In this document: piece by piece, positions 1 to 7,474 of the stretch
Layout: each line of letters begins with the position of its first letter
How positions within the stretch are numbered: position 1 is the first letter of the stretch
From: Opitutia bacterium
Lineage (GTDB): Bacteria > Verrucomicrobiota > Verrucomicrobiia > Opitutales > Opitutaceae
Assembly (NCBI GenBank): GCA_016217595.1
Contig: JACRHS010000018.1
Location: 105,096 to 169,095 of the forward strand
Length of the DNA stretch: 64,000 nt
Reading direction: 5' to 3'
The notes under the pieces: model-generated
Database searches by the model: none
The model's input: the letters and a program-made list of their open reading frames with translations, nothing else
Told to the model about the DNA's origin: nothing
Program-made: the position numbers and the translations under genes

Positions 1-201
1 CCACGCGGTGAACACGATCACCTGCGTGTCGGACAGGTCGGGCAGCGCATCGAGCGGCGTGTGGCGCAGGCTGTAGATGCCGCCGAGGAGCAACGCCCCC
101 ACGAGCAGGAAAACGGTGAACTTGTTGCGCGCGCTCCACTCGATGATGCGCTCGATGAGCGCATCGCGGTGCGGCGGGAAATGAGGTGTGGTGTTATCCA
201 T
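1..201 (-). CDS. Heavy-metal RND efflux pump (CusA/CzcA type), N-terminal fragment
   Basis: Only the first 67 codons lie in the window; the gene runs off its left edge. The start is the ATG at 201. The visible protein has a charged N-terminus, one hydrophobic helix (about residues 28-45, 'KFTVFLLVGALLLGG') and then 'HTPLDALPDLSDTQVIV', the hallmark opening of heavy-metal RND transporters of the inner membrane. In the family these pumps use proton flow to expel Cu, Ag, Co, Zn or Cd through an adaptor and an outer-membrane channel. The adaptor gene ends 13 bases upstream on the same strand, so the two are co-transcribed. Metal specificity cannot be read from this fragment. Confidence 0.93.
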   Translation of the reverse strand, partial: MDNTTPHFPPHRDALIERIIEWSARNKFTVFLLVGALLLGGIYSLRHTPLDALPDLSDTQVIVFTAW

Positions 202-214
202 GGCGGGCCTCGGC

Positions 215-1579
215 TCAGTGGTTGTGGCCGCCCGGCGCACTCATGCCGGCGATGGCCGCTTTGAGCTGGCTCTCCGAATCGACGAGGAACAAGGCGCGCG
301 CCACGACCTTTTCTCCATCGGCCAGGCCGCCGAGGACTTCGTAGTGGTCGTCCGTCTTGGCGCCGATCCGCACCTCGCGCGGCTCGAAATGTCCGTCGGC
401 GCGCGGCACGAAGGCGACGAAGCGCGTGCCGGTGTCGATCACTGCGGCGGCGGGGACGGTGAGCTTCTCGCCGAGCGCGACTTCGATCTCGACCTGGGCC
501 CACATCGAGGGGCGCAGCGTGTGCTCGGGATTGGCGAGCACCAGGCGCAGCTCGGCGCGCCGCGACTGGGCCTCGATATGCGGATAGATGAATGCGACCG
601 TGCTTTCGCGCACCTGTCCGGCAAGGGCGGGGAAGACGACCCGCGCTTTCTGGCCGACAGCGATGCGCGCGGAATCCGACTCCGGCACTGCGGCGCGCAC
701 CCACAAGGGATCGAGCGCAGCAATCTCGTACAACGTCTCGCCAGCCATGAACGCTTTGCCCGCGACCGCGGTCTTCGCGACGATGTGACCCGCCACCGGC
801 GAGCGCATGGGCAACTCGTCGAAGGCGCGGCCGGCGCGTTCGAGCGCGGCGATTTCCTCGTCGGCAACCTGCCAGAGCGCGAGCCGCCGCCGGGCGGTCT
901 CCGCCAGTTGTTTTGTCGCGTCGCGCTGCGGATCATCGGCCGGCCCGGCGAACGAGGCGAGCTGCCGATGGGCGAGCAGGTACTCGTTTTGCGCGGCCAG
1001 GAGCTCCGGGCTGTAAACGGTGAAGAGTATCGCGCCCGCGGCCACTTCCTGACCGGTGGCGTTGACGCGCAGCTCGCGGATCCAGCCGCCGAAACGCGGC
1101 GCGATGCGCGCGTACCGGGTTTCGTCGTGCTCCAGCGTGGCGGTGGCGCGCACCATCTGCGTGAGCACGCGTTTCGTGACTGTCTCGGTGGTCAGGCCGA
1201 TCAATTGCTGTTTCTCCGACGAGAGCATGATCGCGGTGCGGCCCGGCACGTCGGGACCGGCCGCCGGCGCGGGCGTGAGCTTCATGTTGCACTCGGGGCA
1301 CAGGCCGGGCTTGTCGCTGCGCACCTGCGGGCACATCGAGCAGGTGTAGACGGAACTCTGCGCCGGCGTTTTCGCGGCCGGCGCGGCGTCCTTGATCGGC
1401 ACGAGCTTCATGTTGCAGATCGGGCAATCGCCGAGGCGGTCGCTCACGTAAGTCGGGTGCATCGGGCAGTGGTATTTCTGCCCGGAGGCGTGATCGCCCC
1501 CGGTCTTCGCACAGCCGGCGAACACGAGCGCCAACACCGCCGCGGTTATGAGGAGGAAAATTCTTTTAGGAGTGCGCAT
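215..1579 (-). CDS. RND efflux periplasmic adaptor (CusB type) with two metal-binding modules
   Basis: Predicted 454-residue lipoprotein adaptor linking the RND pump to a TolC-like channel. The start is the ATG at 1579, giving a signal ending in a lipobox ('LVFAGC'); an upstream in-frame TTG (1594) is less likely. After the signal come two copies of the short heavy-metal-binding motif, 'YHCPMHPTYVSDRLGDCPIC' and a 'YTCSMCPQVRSDKPGLCPEC' version, then the usual membrane-fusion core (beta-barrel, lipoyl and hairpin regions). The C-terminus ends 'GGHNH'. CusB relatives commonly carry one such N-terminal motif; two in tandem is less usual. It lies between the tolC-like gene (36 bases upstream) and the pump gene. 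Confidence 0.93.
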   Translation of the reverse strand: MRTPKRIFLLITAAVLALVFAGCAKTGGDHASGQKYHCPMHPTYVSDRLGDCPICNMKLVPIKDAAPAAKTPAQSSVYTCSMCPQVRSDKPGLCPECNMKLTPAPAAGPDVPGRTAIMLSSEKQQLIGLTTETVTKRVLTQMVRATATLEHDETRYARIAPRFGGWIRELRVNATGQEVAAGAILFTVYSPELLAAQNEYLLAHRQLASFAGPADDPQRDATKQLAETARRRLALWQVADEEIAALERAGRAFDELPMRSPVAGHIVAKTAVAGKAFMAGETLYEIAALDPLWVRAAVPESDSARIAVGQKARVVFPALAGQVRESTVAFIYPHIEAQSRRAELRLVLANPEHTLRPSMWAQVEIEVALGEKLTVPAAAVIDTGTRFVAFVPRADGHFEPREVRIGAKTDDHYEVLGGLADGEKVVARALFLVDSESQLKAAIAGMSAPGGHNH

Positions 1580-1615
1580 GACGAAAAAGTTCAAAGTTAA
1601 ACAAGGTGGAAACCA

Positions 1616-2977
1616 TCAGGGCGGATTGGCGCCGGTCGTCGTTGTCCTGGCGGTGAGTTCCGCGTTTTGCCCGAGGCAGCACAGGGTGAGCTCGGTCAGC
1701 GCCAGTTCGCGCTGGGTTTGGGCGGCGAGGAGTTGCAGCTCCAGTTCGAGGAGCATCCGTTGCGCCATGAGCACGTCGGCGAAGCTCGTCTGACTGCCGA
1801 GGTAGCCGGCGCGGACGAGCGCGAGCTGGCGCTCGGCGTTGGGGCGCAACGTATCGTTCACCAGTCGCAGCTGGCGGTCGGCCTCGCGCAGGCGGAACAC
1901 GTTTTCCGCGACTTCCACCGCCAGCGCGACCTGTTCGGTGTCGAGACGGGCGGAGGCGGCGCGCTGGCCGGCCTGGCCGGCGGCGATCTGCGCGGTGATT
2001 TGTTTGCGCCAGATCGGCAGCGTCACGCCGAGCGACGGACGCCACATCCACGGCGCGGCCTTCACATCGGCTTCGAGGCCGGCGCTGAAATCCGGGCGCC
2101 TGGCCAGTGTCGCCGCGCGCAACGAGGCCTCGGCCATGCGTATTTCGGCGGCCATGACCTTGAGCCGCGGATTGTGGATGAATGCCAGGGCCAGCCATTG
2201 GTCGGCCTCGTAAGCGAGTTCGGTGGTTTCGCGCCGGTTGGGGATGGGCGGATTGGGCGCGTCGGCGCGCAGGCCGAGCGCGGCTTTGAACTGGGTGCGC
2301 AACCGCGTGCGCTCGTCCTCCATCGTGGCAATTTCGGCGGCGAGGCGCGCCACCTCCGCCTGTCCGCGGAGCACTTCGGCGAGCGGCGCCTTGCCGGCTT
2401 CGCTTTGCCGGCGCGCATTCGTTTCCAGCTCGCCGAGCAACGCGAGCAGGCTCCGGTTCACGCGGATTTTTTCGCCGAGGAAAAACAGCTCCTGATAAGT
2501 TCGCTTGGTGGTCAGGGCGACGCGTTGCAGCTCCGTTTCGAAGGTGTGGAACTTCGCCTGCGCCTCGGCTGAGGCCACGGCGACGCGCGCCGCCACTTTG
2601 CCCTGTCCGGGAAATTCGGCCATCAGGCCCGGCATCAACGTTTCGAGCATGCGGCCGAAATCGGCCGACAACGTCAGGCGCGGATCGGGCAGCGCCCGCT
2701 CGGCCGTGGTGCGCTCGACCGCCGCGACCCAGTCGTAGAACGCCGCCTCGATTTGCGGGTGGTTGAGCGCGGCAAAGCGCATGAAATCATCCAGCGGCGA
2801 GTCGGCGCGCAGCTCTGGCAGGGCCGGCCGGCGGTTGTCCGGCCGGTAGGTGTGTTGCAATTCGGACGCCTGCCGTCGGACGGCCAGCTCCGCTGGCGAC
2901 GGGCGTGTGGCGCAGCCGGTGAGCAGTGCGACCAGGCCGGTCAACGCCGCGACGGACGATGGATAAAGCGTTCGCAT
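1616..2977 (-). CDS. TolC-family outer membrane efflux lipoprotein
   Basis: A 453-residue outer-membrane efflux protein. The ATG at 2977 gives a clean lipoprotein signal ('LVALLTGC'); the open frame extends further upstream, but that part does not look coding. The body has the long alanine- and glutamine-rich helical repeats of the TolC/CusC family, with two related halves. With the adaptor and pump downstream it would form a tripartite envelope-spanning exporter. It is preceded by 131 bases, then by the YHS-like gene on the same strand. I saw no strong promoter in that gap, so read-through from the promoter near 3500 is plausible. Confidence 0.92.
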   Translation of the reverse strand: MRTLYPSSVAALTGLVALLTGCATRPSPAELAVRRQASELQHTYRPDNRRPALPELRADSPLDDFMRFAALNHPQIEAAFYDWVAAVERTTAERALPDPRLTLSADFGRMLETLMPGLMAEFPGQGKVAARVAVASAEAQAKFHTFETELQRVALTTKRTYQELFFLGEKIRVNRSLLALLGELETNARRQSEAGKAPLAEVLRGQAEVARLAAEIATMEDERTRLRTQFKAALGLRADAPNPPIPNRRETTELAYEADQWLALAFIHNPRLKVMAAEIRMAEASLRAATLARRPDFSAGLEADVKAAPWMWRPSLGVTLPIWRKQITAQIAAGQAGQRAASARLDTEQVALAVEVAENVFRLREADRQLRLVNDTLRPNAERQLALVRAGYLGSQTSFADVLMAQRMLLELELQLLAAQTQRELALTELTLCCLGQNAELTARTTTTGANPP

Positions 2978-3108
2978 GATGAGCAGGCGCGAATGGAATG
3001 TAGACGATGAACTCGGCCGCCGATCGCCAGTGCTGCCGGTGTGTGCGTGTGTGCAGCGCTGGCGGCGGCGGGTGAAGCAGTGCGCGGGCGAGGTTGCGGG
3101 CGGACGGA

Positions 3109-3450
3109 TTAGTGGTTGTGCCCGGCGTGCGGGTCGGCTTTGGCGGCGGGAGCCTTGGCCGCGGCTTCGTCGAGTTTCTTCAGGTACTTGGCCGGATCTT
3201 TCTCGAATTTCTTGATGCAGCTCTTGCAACAGAAACGCACGAGGCGGTCGGGCTGGCCGGCTTGTTTGTACGTGTAATCAATGGGCGCGCCCATTTCGCC
3301 GAGCTTTTCGCCCGAGACGACGCACGTCGCGAGCGGGTAGGCGGCGGGTTTGGCGCTCTTGTCGGCAGGCGAACCGGCGGCGGCGCTGGCGAGGACGGAG
3401 AACAGCCCGAGGGCGGCGGTGAGGAAGGCTAGTTTGACGAGTGATTTCAT
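3109..3450 (-). CDS. Exported Cys/His-rich YHS/TRASH-like metal-binding protein
   Basis: A 113-residue protein with a Sec signal (about residues 1-23, 'MKSLVKLAFLTAALGLFSVL'). The mature part has 'ATCVVSGEKLG' near the start and 'RFCCKSCIKKFEKDPAKYL' later, a cysteine arrangement typical of YHS/TRASH metal-binding folds. It ends in a His-rich tail 'DPHAGHNH'. The start is the ATG at 3450. It is the first gene of the minus-strand efflux run and lies divergent to the Y-X-sigma unit. A good ECF-like promoter (3478-3502) precedes it. The inferred role is periplasmic metal binding or delivery to the efflux system. Confidence 0.85.
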   Translation of the reverse strand: MKSLVKLAFLTAALGLFSVLASAAAGSPADKSAKPAAYPLATCVVSGEKLGEMGAPIDYTYKQAGQPDRLVRFCCKSCIKKFEKDPAKYLKKLDEAAAKAPAAKADPHAGHNH

Positions 3451-3477
3451 AGTGATGAGTGAAGGGTTCAGCACGTG

Positions 3478-3502
3478 ATAACCCGGCCGCCGGAAAATCC
3501 CT
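3478..3502 (-). promoter_or_regulatory. Putative ECF-sigma promoter for the YHS-efflux genes
   Basis: Read on the minus strand this is AGGGATTTT, 11 bases, then GTTAT, ending 27 bases before the ATG of the YHS-like gene. The same two blocks with the same 11-base spacing occur on the plus strand at 3516-3540, so the two promoters face away from each other. Their -35 blocks form a perfect inverted repeat (AAAATCCCTC / GAGGGATTTT). A third copy precedes the second sigma unit. Assignment to the ECF sigma is inference. Confidence 0.65.
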
Positions 3503-3515
3503 CGAAATTTTTGTG

Positions 3516-3540
3516 AGGGATTTTTCTGCATCGGGGTTAT
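3516..3540 (+). promoter_or_regulatory. Putative autoregulated ECF-sigma promoter for the Y-X-sigma unit
   Basis: AGGGATTTT (3516-3524), 11 bases, GTTAT (3536-3540), then 16 bases to the ATG at 3557. The short leader is typical of a promoter placed directly before a gene. The blocks match those at 3478-3502 (minus strand) and 19209-19234 (minus strand, 12-base spacer). Three matches, all upstream of metal-sensing or sigma genes, make chance unlikely. The -35/-10 naming is inference. Confidence 0.68.
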
Positions 3541-3556
3541 AGTGGAATAGAACGTC

Positions 3557-3895
3557 ATGAATGCTCCGTCCGATCCGCTCGCCCGCGTGCTTGCCTCCTG
3601 GCAGGTCGCTCCGCCCTCCGATCCGCAGTTCCGCACCGCCGTGTGGGCGCGCTTGCGCACGGTGCGCGAGCAACGCTGGGCCGCGTACCTCCGCCAGCAC
3701 GCGTTCGCCAGCACCGCCGCGCTGGCCGTGGCGGTCGTCACCGGCGGCTGGCTGGGGCAATGGCAGGCGCAACGCCAGGCCGCGCGCGATCGCGAGGCGC
3801 TGACGGTCGCCTACCTGCAAGGCATCGACGCCCGCTACGCCGCCAATGCCACCGCCACCAGCAACCCGGCGCCGTCTGCGCATCAGCATCATTAG
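3557..3895 (+). CDS. Short membrane protein, CnrY-like anti-sigma candidate (copy 1)
   Basis: A 112-residue protein with a hydrophilic N-terminus (1-47), one membrane helix (about 48-67) and a periplasmic tail ending in 'HQHH'. It is the first gene of a unit whose next genes are a metal-sensor-like protein and an ECF sigma, the order of CnrY-CnrX-CnrH in cobalt/nickel resistance. In that system the short membrane protein binds the sigma through its cytoplasmic N-terminus. The gene at 18822-19175 has the same layout and a related N-terminal pattern ending 'VW.R'. I infer an anti-sigma role from position and topology; sequence similarity to known CnrY is not evident. Confidence 0.72.
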   Translation: MNAPSDPLARVLASWQVAPPSDPQFRTAVWARLRTVREQRWAAYLRQHAFASTAALAVAVVTGGWLGQWQAQRQAARDREALTVAYLQGIDARYAANATATSNPAPSAHQHH

Positions 3896-3925
3896 ACGGA
3901 GCGTGTCCCCGCTGCGCTGTTGCCC

Positions 3926-4408
3926 ATGGCTCCGATGAAAAATTTCTTCCTCACGGTCGCCCTCGTGCTCGCGGTCGGTGCGGCGGCGTGCGCGGTGTTT
4001 TTCCACTGGCGGTGCGATGACACCTTGCACACGGCGGCGCAGCAGCGCGACGCCATGGCGTGGCTGCGCACCGAGTTTCACCTCGACGAGGCGCAAGTCG
4101 CCGCCATCGCGAAACTGCACGCCGATTACAGCGAAGTGTGTGCCGAGCATTGCGCCGCCATCGGCGATGCGCGGGCCGAACTCGCCCAGCTTCAGGCCAG
4201 CGGGCAGGCCCCGACCGCCGCGCTCATTGCCGCCCGCACCCGGGTGGCGGAACGCGAGCTGGTCTGCCGCACCGCCATCGCCGGGCATCTGCGCGCGGTG
4301 GCGAAACTGATGCCGCCGGCCGAGGGGGAGCGTTATCTGCGGCTGTTGTTGCCACGGGTCGCCAACTACGATCATCACGGCGCGCCCAACGTGCGTCTCG
4401 ACCGGTGA
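3926..4408 (+). CDS. Periplasmic heavy-metal sensor-like protein (CnrX/Spy-like, copy 1)
   Basis: About 160 residues: a membrane anchor (roughly residues 5-25), then a helical periplasmic domain of the metal-resistance/Spy-CpxP type. 'FHLDEAQVAAIAKLH' resembles the LTxxQ-type helix of that family, and 'HADYSEVCAEHC' and 'CRTAIAGHLRAV' supply His and Cys that could bind metal. The C-terminal pattern 'RYLRLLLP' matches 'RYLALLGP' in the second copy. I chose the ATG at 3926; the ATG at 3935 is also possible. The stop overlaps the GTG start of the sigma gene (GTGA), indicating coupled translation. Inferred role: periplasmic metal sensor that releases the anti-sigma. Confidence 0.78.
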   Translation: MAPMKNFFLTVALVLAVGAAACAVFFHWRCDDTLHTAAQQRDAMAWLRTEFHLDEAQVAAIAKLHADYSEVCAEHCAAIGDARAELAQLQASGQAPTAALIAARTRVAERELVCRTAIAGHLRAVAKLMPPAEGERYLRLLLPRVANYDHHGAPNVRLDR

Positions 4409-4992
4409 ACACCGCGCCCGACAACGCGGAGCCGGATGAGGCGCTGATGACCCGTTTGCGGTCCGGCGACGAGGCGGCGCTGGCTGCGCTCATGGCGCGT
4501 TGGGAACGCCCGATCAAGCGCTACCTCGCCCGCGTGGTGCAAAACACCGCCGAGGCCGAGGAGCTGGCGCAGGAGACGTTCGTGCGTGTCTATCAACAGC
4601 GCGCGCGCTTTCGCGCCGGGGCCCGCTTCTCGCCGTGGCTATACGCCATCGCCGCCAACCTCGCACGCAACCGCCTGCGTTGGTGGCGCCGCCGCCCGGC
4701 GGTCTCGCTCGATGCCTGGACCGAGCTCGGCCACGAAACCGCCGATGAACACGCGGCCGGCCAAACCGGCGCGAAGCCTTTGGAACAACGCGAGCGGGCC
4801 GAAGCCGTGCGCGCCGCGGTGGCGGCGTTGCCCGTCGAGCTGCGCGAGGCGCTGGTGCTTTGCGAATACGAACGCCTTTCCCAGGCCGAAGCCGCCGAGG
4901 CGCTCGGCGTGACGGTCAAGGCCATCGAGACCCGGCTCTATCGCGCCCGCGCCCGCCTGCGCGAACAGCTGCAACGCTGGTGGCAAAGCTAG
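4405..4992 (+). CDS. ECF RNA polymerase sigma factor (copy 1, CnrH-like)
   Basis: A 195-residue sigma-70 family ECF factor. Region 2 is seen in 'AEELAQETFVRVYQQRARF' and 'WLYAIAANLARNRLR'; region 4 is the helix-turn-helix in 'LSQAEAAEALGVTVKAIETR'. The GTG start (4405) overlaps the preceding stop; the second copy also starts with GTG followed by Asn. It closes the Y-X-sigma unit. It likely transcribes its own operon and the divergent YHS-efflux genes from the matched promoters near 3500. It is followed by a palindromic repeat that may end transcription. Confidence 0.93.
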   Translation: MNTAPDNAEPDEALMTRLRSGDEAALAALMARWERPIKRYLARVVQNTAEAEELAQETFVRVYQQRARFRAGARFSPWLYAIAANLARNRLRWWRRRPAVSLDAWTELGHETADEHAAGQTGAKPLEQRERAEAVRAAVAALPVELREALVLCEYERLSQAEAAEALGVTVKAIETRLYRARARLREQLQRWWQS

Positions 4993-5012
4993 CGCGGCGG
5001 TTGTCTGCCGAT

Positions 5013-5064
5013 GGTGGGGCGGGCTTTACGCCCGCCAAGCCGGCGGGGATAAACCCCGCCCCAC
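5013..5064. repeat. REP-like palindrome, family A (GGTGGGGCGGG arms)
   Basis: The arms GGTGGGGCGGG and CCCGCCCCACC bound two smaller hairpins, GGGCG-ctttacg-CCCGCC-like and GGCGGGG-ataaa-CCCCGCC. The same arms recur as a simple perfect hairpin at 51964-51992, and a half copy lies near 17696. It follows the first sigma gene and could act as a transcription stop or be a small interspersed element. Confidence 0.7.
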
Positions 5065-5160
5065 CGCTGTTCGCTTCGCGCGCGGAGAGTCTTCCTTTCG
5101 CCTTGAGAAAACCGGTTGGCACCCGCAGAAATCACGTCGCCGCCCGCGCGTGATACACCC

Positions 5161-7011
5161 ATGAGCCTCCTGCCTTCCGACACGCCCAAACTTCCCAAGT
5201 GGATTTTCCTCACCAGCGACGCCGTGTTGCTCGCCGTCGCGTGGTTCATCGCCCGCCAAAGCGCCGCGCCGCTCGCCGGCTGGCCGTTGCTCGCCGTCAC
5301 GGCTTGCATCGTCACCGGCGCCATCCTCGCCGCCATCCCGTTCCTCGCCGATTACGCGCGCAAACAGGATGAGGCGCTCGACGAACGCCAGCGCGCCCTG
5401 GAGTCGCTCTCGACGCGCGTCGCCACCGCCACCGAGCAGATCAGCATCGCCGCGAGCGGCCTTCACGAATTGCTCGACCTGACGCACAAACAGGTGAAGC
5501 AGGCGGAGCAGCTGCCGCACAAGCTCCAGGAGAAAATTGCGGAGTTCCAACAAAAGATCGCCAACGTCAACGACGAGGAGCGCGAGGAGTTGGAACGCGA
5601 GCTCGCCACGTTGCGCAGCTCCGACAGCGAACGCCTCGAAGCCACCGCCGACAAGATCGCCAAGGCCGCCGCCGAGTGGGCCAAGCTCGAAGCCGCCACC
5701 GCCAAACATCTTTCCGCCACCAGCGACGCCCTCGGCAAACTCGCCGGCGCCGGCGAAGCGGGCGCGTCCAAACTCATTCAGGCCACCGATGCCGCCGTGG
5801 CCAAAACCGCCGCCGAGCTCGCGCGCGTCACCGCCACGGCACAGACCGACGGCGCCAAGGCGGTCGACGACAAACTGGCCGCCGCACTCGCCCAGATCGA
5901 CGCCAAGCTCACCGAGAGCGCCGGGCTGTTGACCGCGCGCGCCACCGCCGCCGCCACGTTGTTGGAAGGGAAACGCGCCGCGCTCGAAGCGACCATCGCC
6001 AAATTGGAAACCGCGCTGGCCCACGCCGCGCAACAACCCGCCGCCGCGCCGGCGCCGACACCCGTGGCCGAAGCGCCCGCCGCAGTGCCTGCGGCCCCGG
6101 CCAGCGTTGAGCCCGTGCCCACTCCCGAGTCTGCGCCGGTTCAGGCTGCGACAGCGATCGAGCCAACGGCGACGGAAACCCCCGCGGTCGCAGCGCCGCC
6201 CGCCATCGAGCCCGCGCCCAAGCGCACCCGCAAACCGCGTCGCGAAACTCCGGCCGCCGAGACAGTCGCTCCGGTGGTCGAGCCAACGGCAGCGCCGGTG
6301 GCTGAACCGGCGAACGTTGAGGCCAAGCCCGCAGCTTCCGAGCCTGTAGCAGCCGAACTTCTGGCTCCGACGCCGGCACCGGTACCCACTGTGCCCGAGG
6401 TTGCGCCGTCGCCCATCGCACCTGTCTCCGAGCCCGCCGCTGCACCCGCCGCCGCAGCAGAAGAAGCGCCGCCGACGCCCGCGCCTGTGCCAGCAACGCC
6501 TGTTGCAGAAGCCGCGGCTGCGGAACCGACGCCAGCGCCCAGCGCTGAACCCGCCACGCCGCCCGTCGTCGCGGAAGCTCCGGCCGAGCCCGTTGCGCCA
6601 CTGCGCAAACGCGCCGCCAAGAAAGCGGCCGACGAAGCGCAGCCGGTGTTGCCATTGCCGTTGCCGGTGGAGGAGCCGGTCGCGTCTGCTCCGAGCGAGT
6701 TTTCCCAACTGGCGCCGGAGGAGTCGCAGATCAATTCCTCGGTCTCGGCCGACGGCGCCACGCGCCTGCTCGTCACCGCTTATGTTGGCATCGGCAACCG
6801 GCTCTTTATCCGCGGCGAAGGCCCGGGGCTGAGTCGCGAGAAAGGCGTGCCGCTCCAATTCGTTTCCATCGGGAAATGGCGTTGGGAGACGGCCGACGCC
6901 CTCGGCGCCATCCGGGCGAAGCTCTACAAGAACGATTCCGTCGAGTGCGCCAGCCTCGGCGAGCTCACCCTCGAACCTGGCCATCAGGCCGAAGTCACGG
7001 CGAACTTCTGA
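5161..7011 (+). CDS. Membrane-anchored Ala/Pro-rich coiled-coil protein, function unknown
   Basis: A 616-residue protein with two N-terminal hydrophobic segments (about 15-35 and 42-62), a long charged Ala-rich coiled coil (about 65-310), a Pro/Ala/Glu-rich linker of about 200 residues, and a compact C-terminal domain (about 525-616, around 'LLVTAYVGIGNRLFIRGEG' and 'GKWRW'). The C-terminal domain looks like a small beta fold and is the only part likely to have a conserved fold. The start is the ATG at 5161; an earlier in-frame ATG would add a stretch that does not look coding. I do not recognise the family. The layout suggests an inner-membrane scaffold reaching into the cytoplasm. Confidence 0.8.
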   Translation: MSLLPSDTPKLPKWIFLTSDAVLLAVAWFIARQSAAPLAGWPLLAVTACIVTGAILAAIPFLADYARKQDEALDERQRALESLSTRVATATEQISIAASGLHELLDLTHKQVKQAEQLPHKLQEKIAEFQQKIANVNDEEREELERELATLRSSDSERLEATADKIAKAAAEWAKLEAATAKHLSATSDALGKLAGAGEAGASKLIQATDAAVAKTAAELARVTATAQTDGAKAVDDKLAAALAQIDAKLTESAGLLTARATAAATLLEGKRAALEATIAKLETALAHAAQQPAAAPAPTPVAEAPAAVPAAPASVEPVPTPESAPVQAATAIEPTATETPAVAAPPAIEPAPKRTRKPRRETPAAETVAPVVEPTAAPVAEPANVEAKPAASEPVAAELLAPTPAPVPTVPEVAPSPIAPVSEPAAAPAAAAEEAPPTPAPVPATPVAEAAAAEPTPAPSAEPATPPVVAEAPAEPVAPLRKRAAKKAADEAQPVLPLPLPVEEPVASAPSEFSQLAPEESQINSSVSADGATRLLVTAYVGIGNRLFIRGEGPGLSREKGVPLQFVSIGKWRWETADALGAIRAKLYKNDSVECASLGELTLEPGHQAEVTANF

Positions 7012-7123
7012 GTGACGCCGGCGGTGGGCATTCGCTTGCGTCCGAGCGGGCGGCCACCTTGTGGCTGTCTGTACAGGTTGTCCGCGCGCGCACCGGTTCC
7101 AGAAGAATGTTGGTTTTTCACCT

Positions 7124-7453
7124 ATGGATATCACGGAGCTGACCCAACGAGCGCAGGAAATCCGCGCCCGTTTCACCGCCCAGGAAATCAGCCAGACCGG
7201 TCGCGCCTGGACCCGGGCCGAGATCGCGCAGGGCTTGGTTTGCGACCTCGGCGATTTGACCAAATTGGTCATGGCCAAGGAAGGGCGACGCACGGTTCAA
7301 GGTGACGTCGATGCGCGGCTCGCCCACGAGCTGAGCGACTGCTTGTGGAGCGTGTTGGTCCTGGCCGATCTCTACCAAATCGATCTGGAGCGCGCGTTTT
7401 TGCGAACGATGGACGAGCTGGAGTCGCAATTGACGCCGCCGGCTTCGTCCTGA
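7124..7453 (+). CDS. MazG-like nucleotide pyrophosphohydrolase
   Basis: A 109-residue all-helical protein. 'RAEIAQGLVCDLGDLTKLVM' and 'HELSDCLWSVLVLADLYQIDL' fit the MazG/dUTPase-like fold: acidic residues in the first helix pair and the 'ELSDCLW' helix (usually ExxD) bind Mg2+. Members hydrolyse NTPs or dNTPs to the monophosphate and pyrophosphate. Some family acidic positions are less canonical here, so the substrate is uncertain. The ATG at 7124 removes an unlikely upstream extension. It is followed 21 bases later by the WYL regulator, possibly in the same transcript. Confidence 0.75.
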   Translation: MDITELTQRAQEIRARFTAQEISQTGRAWTRAEIAQGLVCDLGDLTKLVMAKEGRRTVQGDVDARLAHELSDCLWSVLVLADLYQIDLERAFLRTMDELESQLTPPASS

Positions 7454-7474
7454 GCGTTAACGGTTAATTTTAGC

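Noticed and set aside
5026..7293. Long minus-strand frame of about 755 codons
   Set aside because: Antisense of the Ala/Pro-rich gene at 5161-7011; its Gly/Arg-rich low-complexity product is an artefact of GC-rich codon use.
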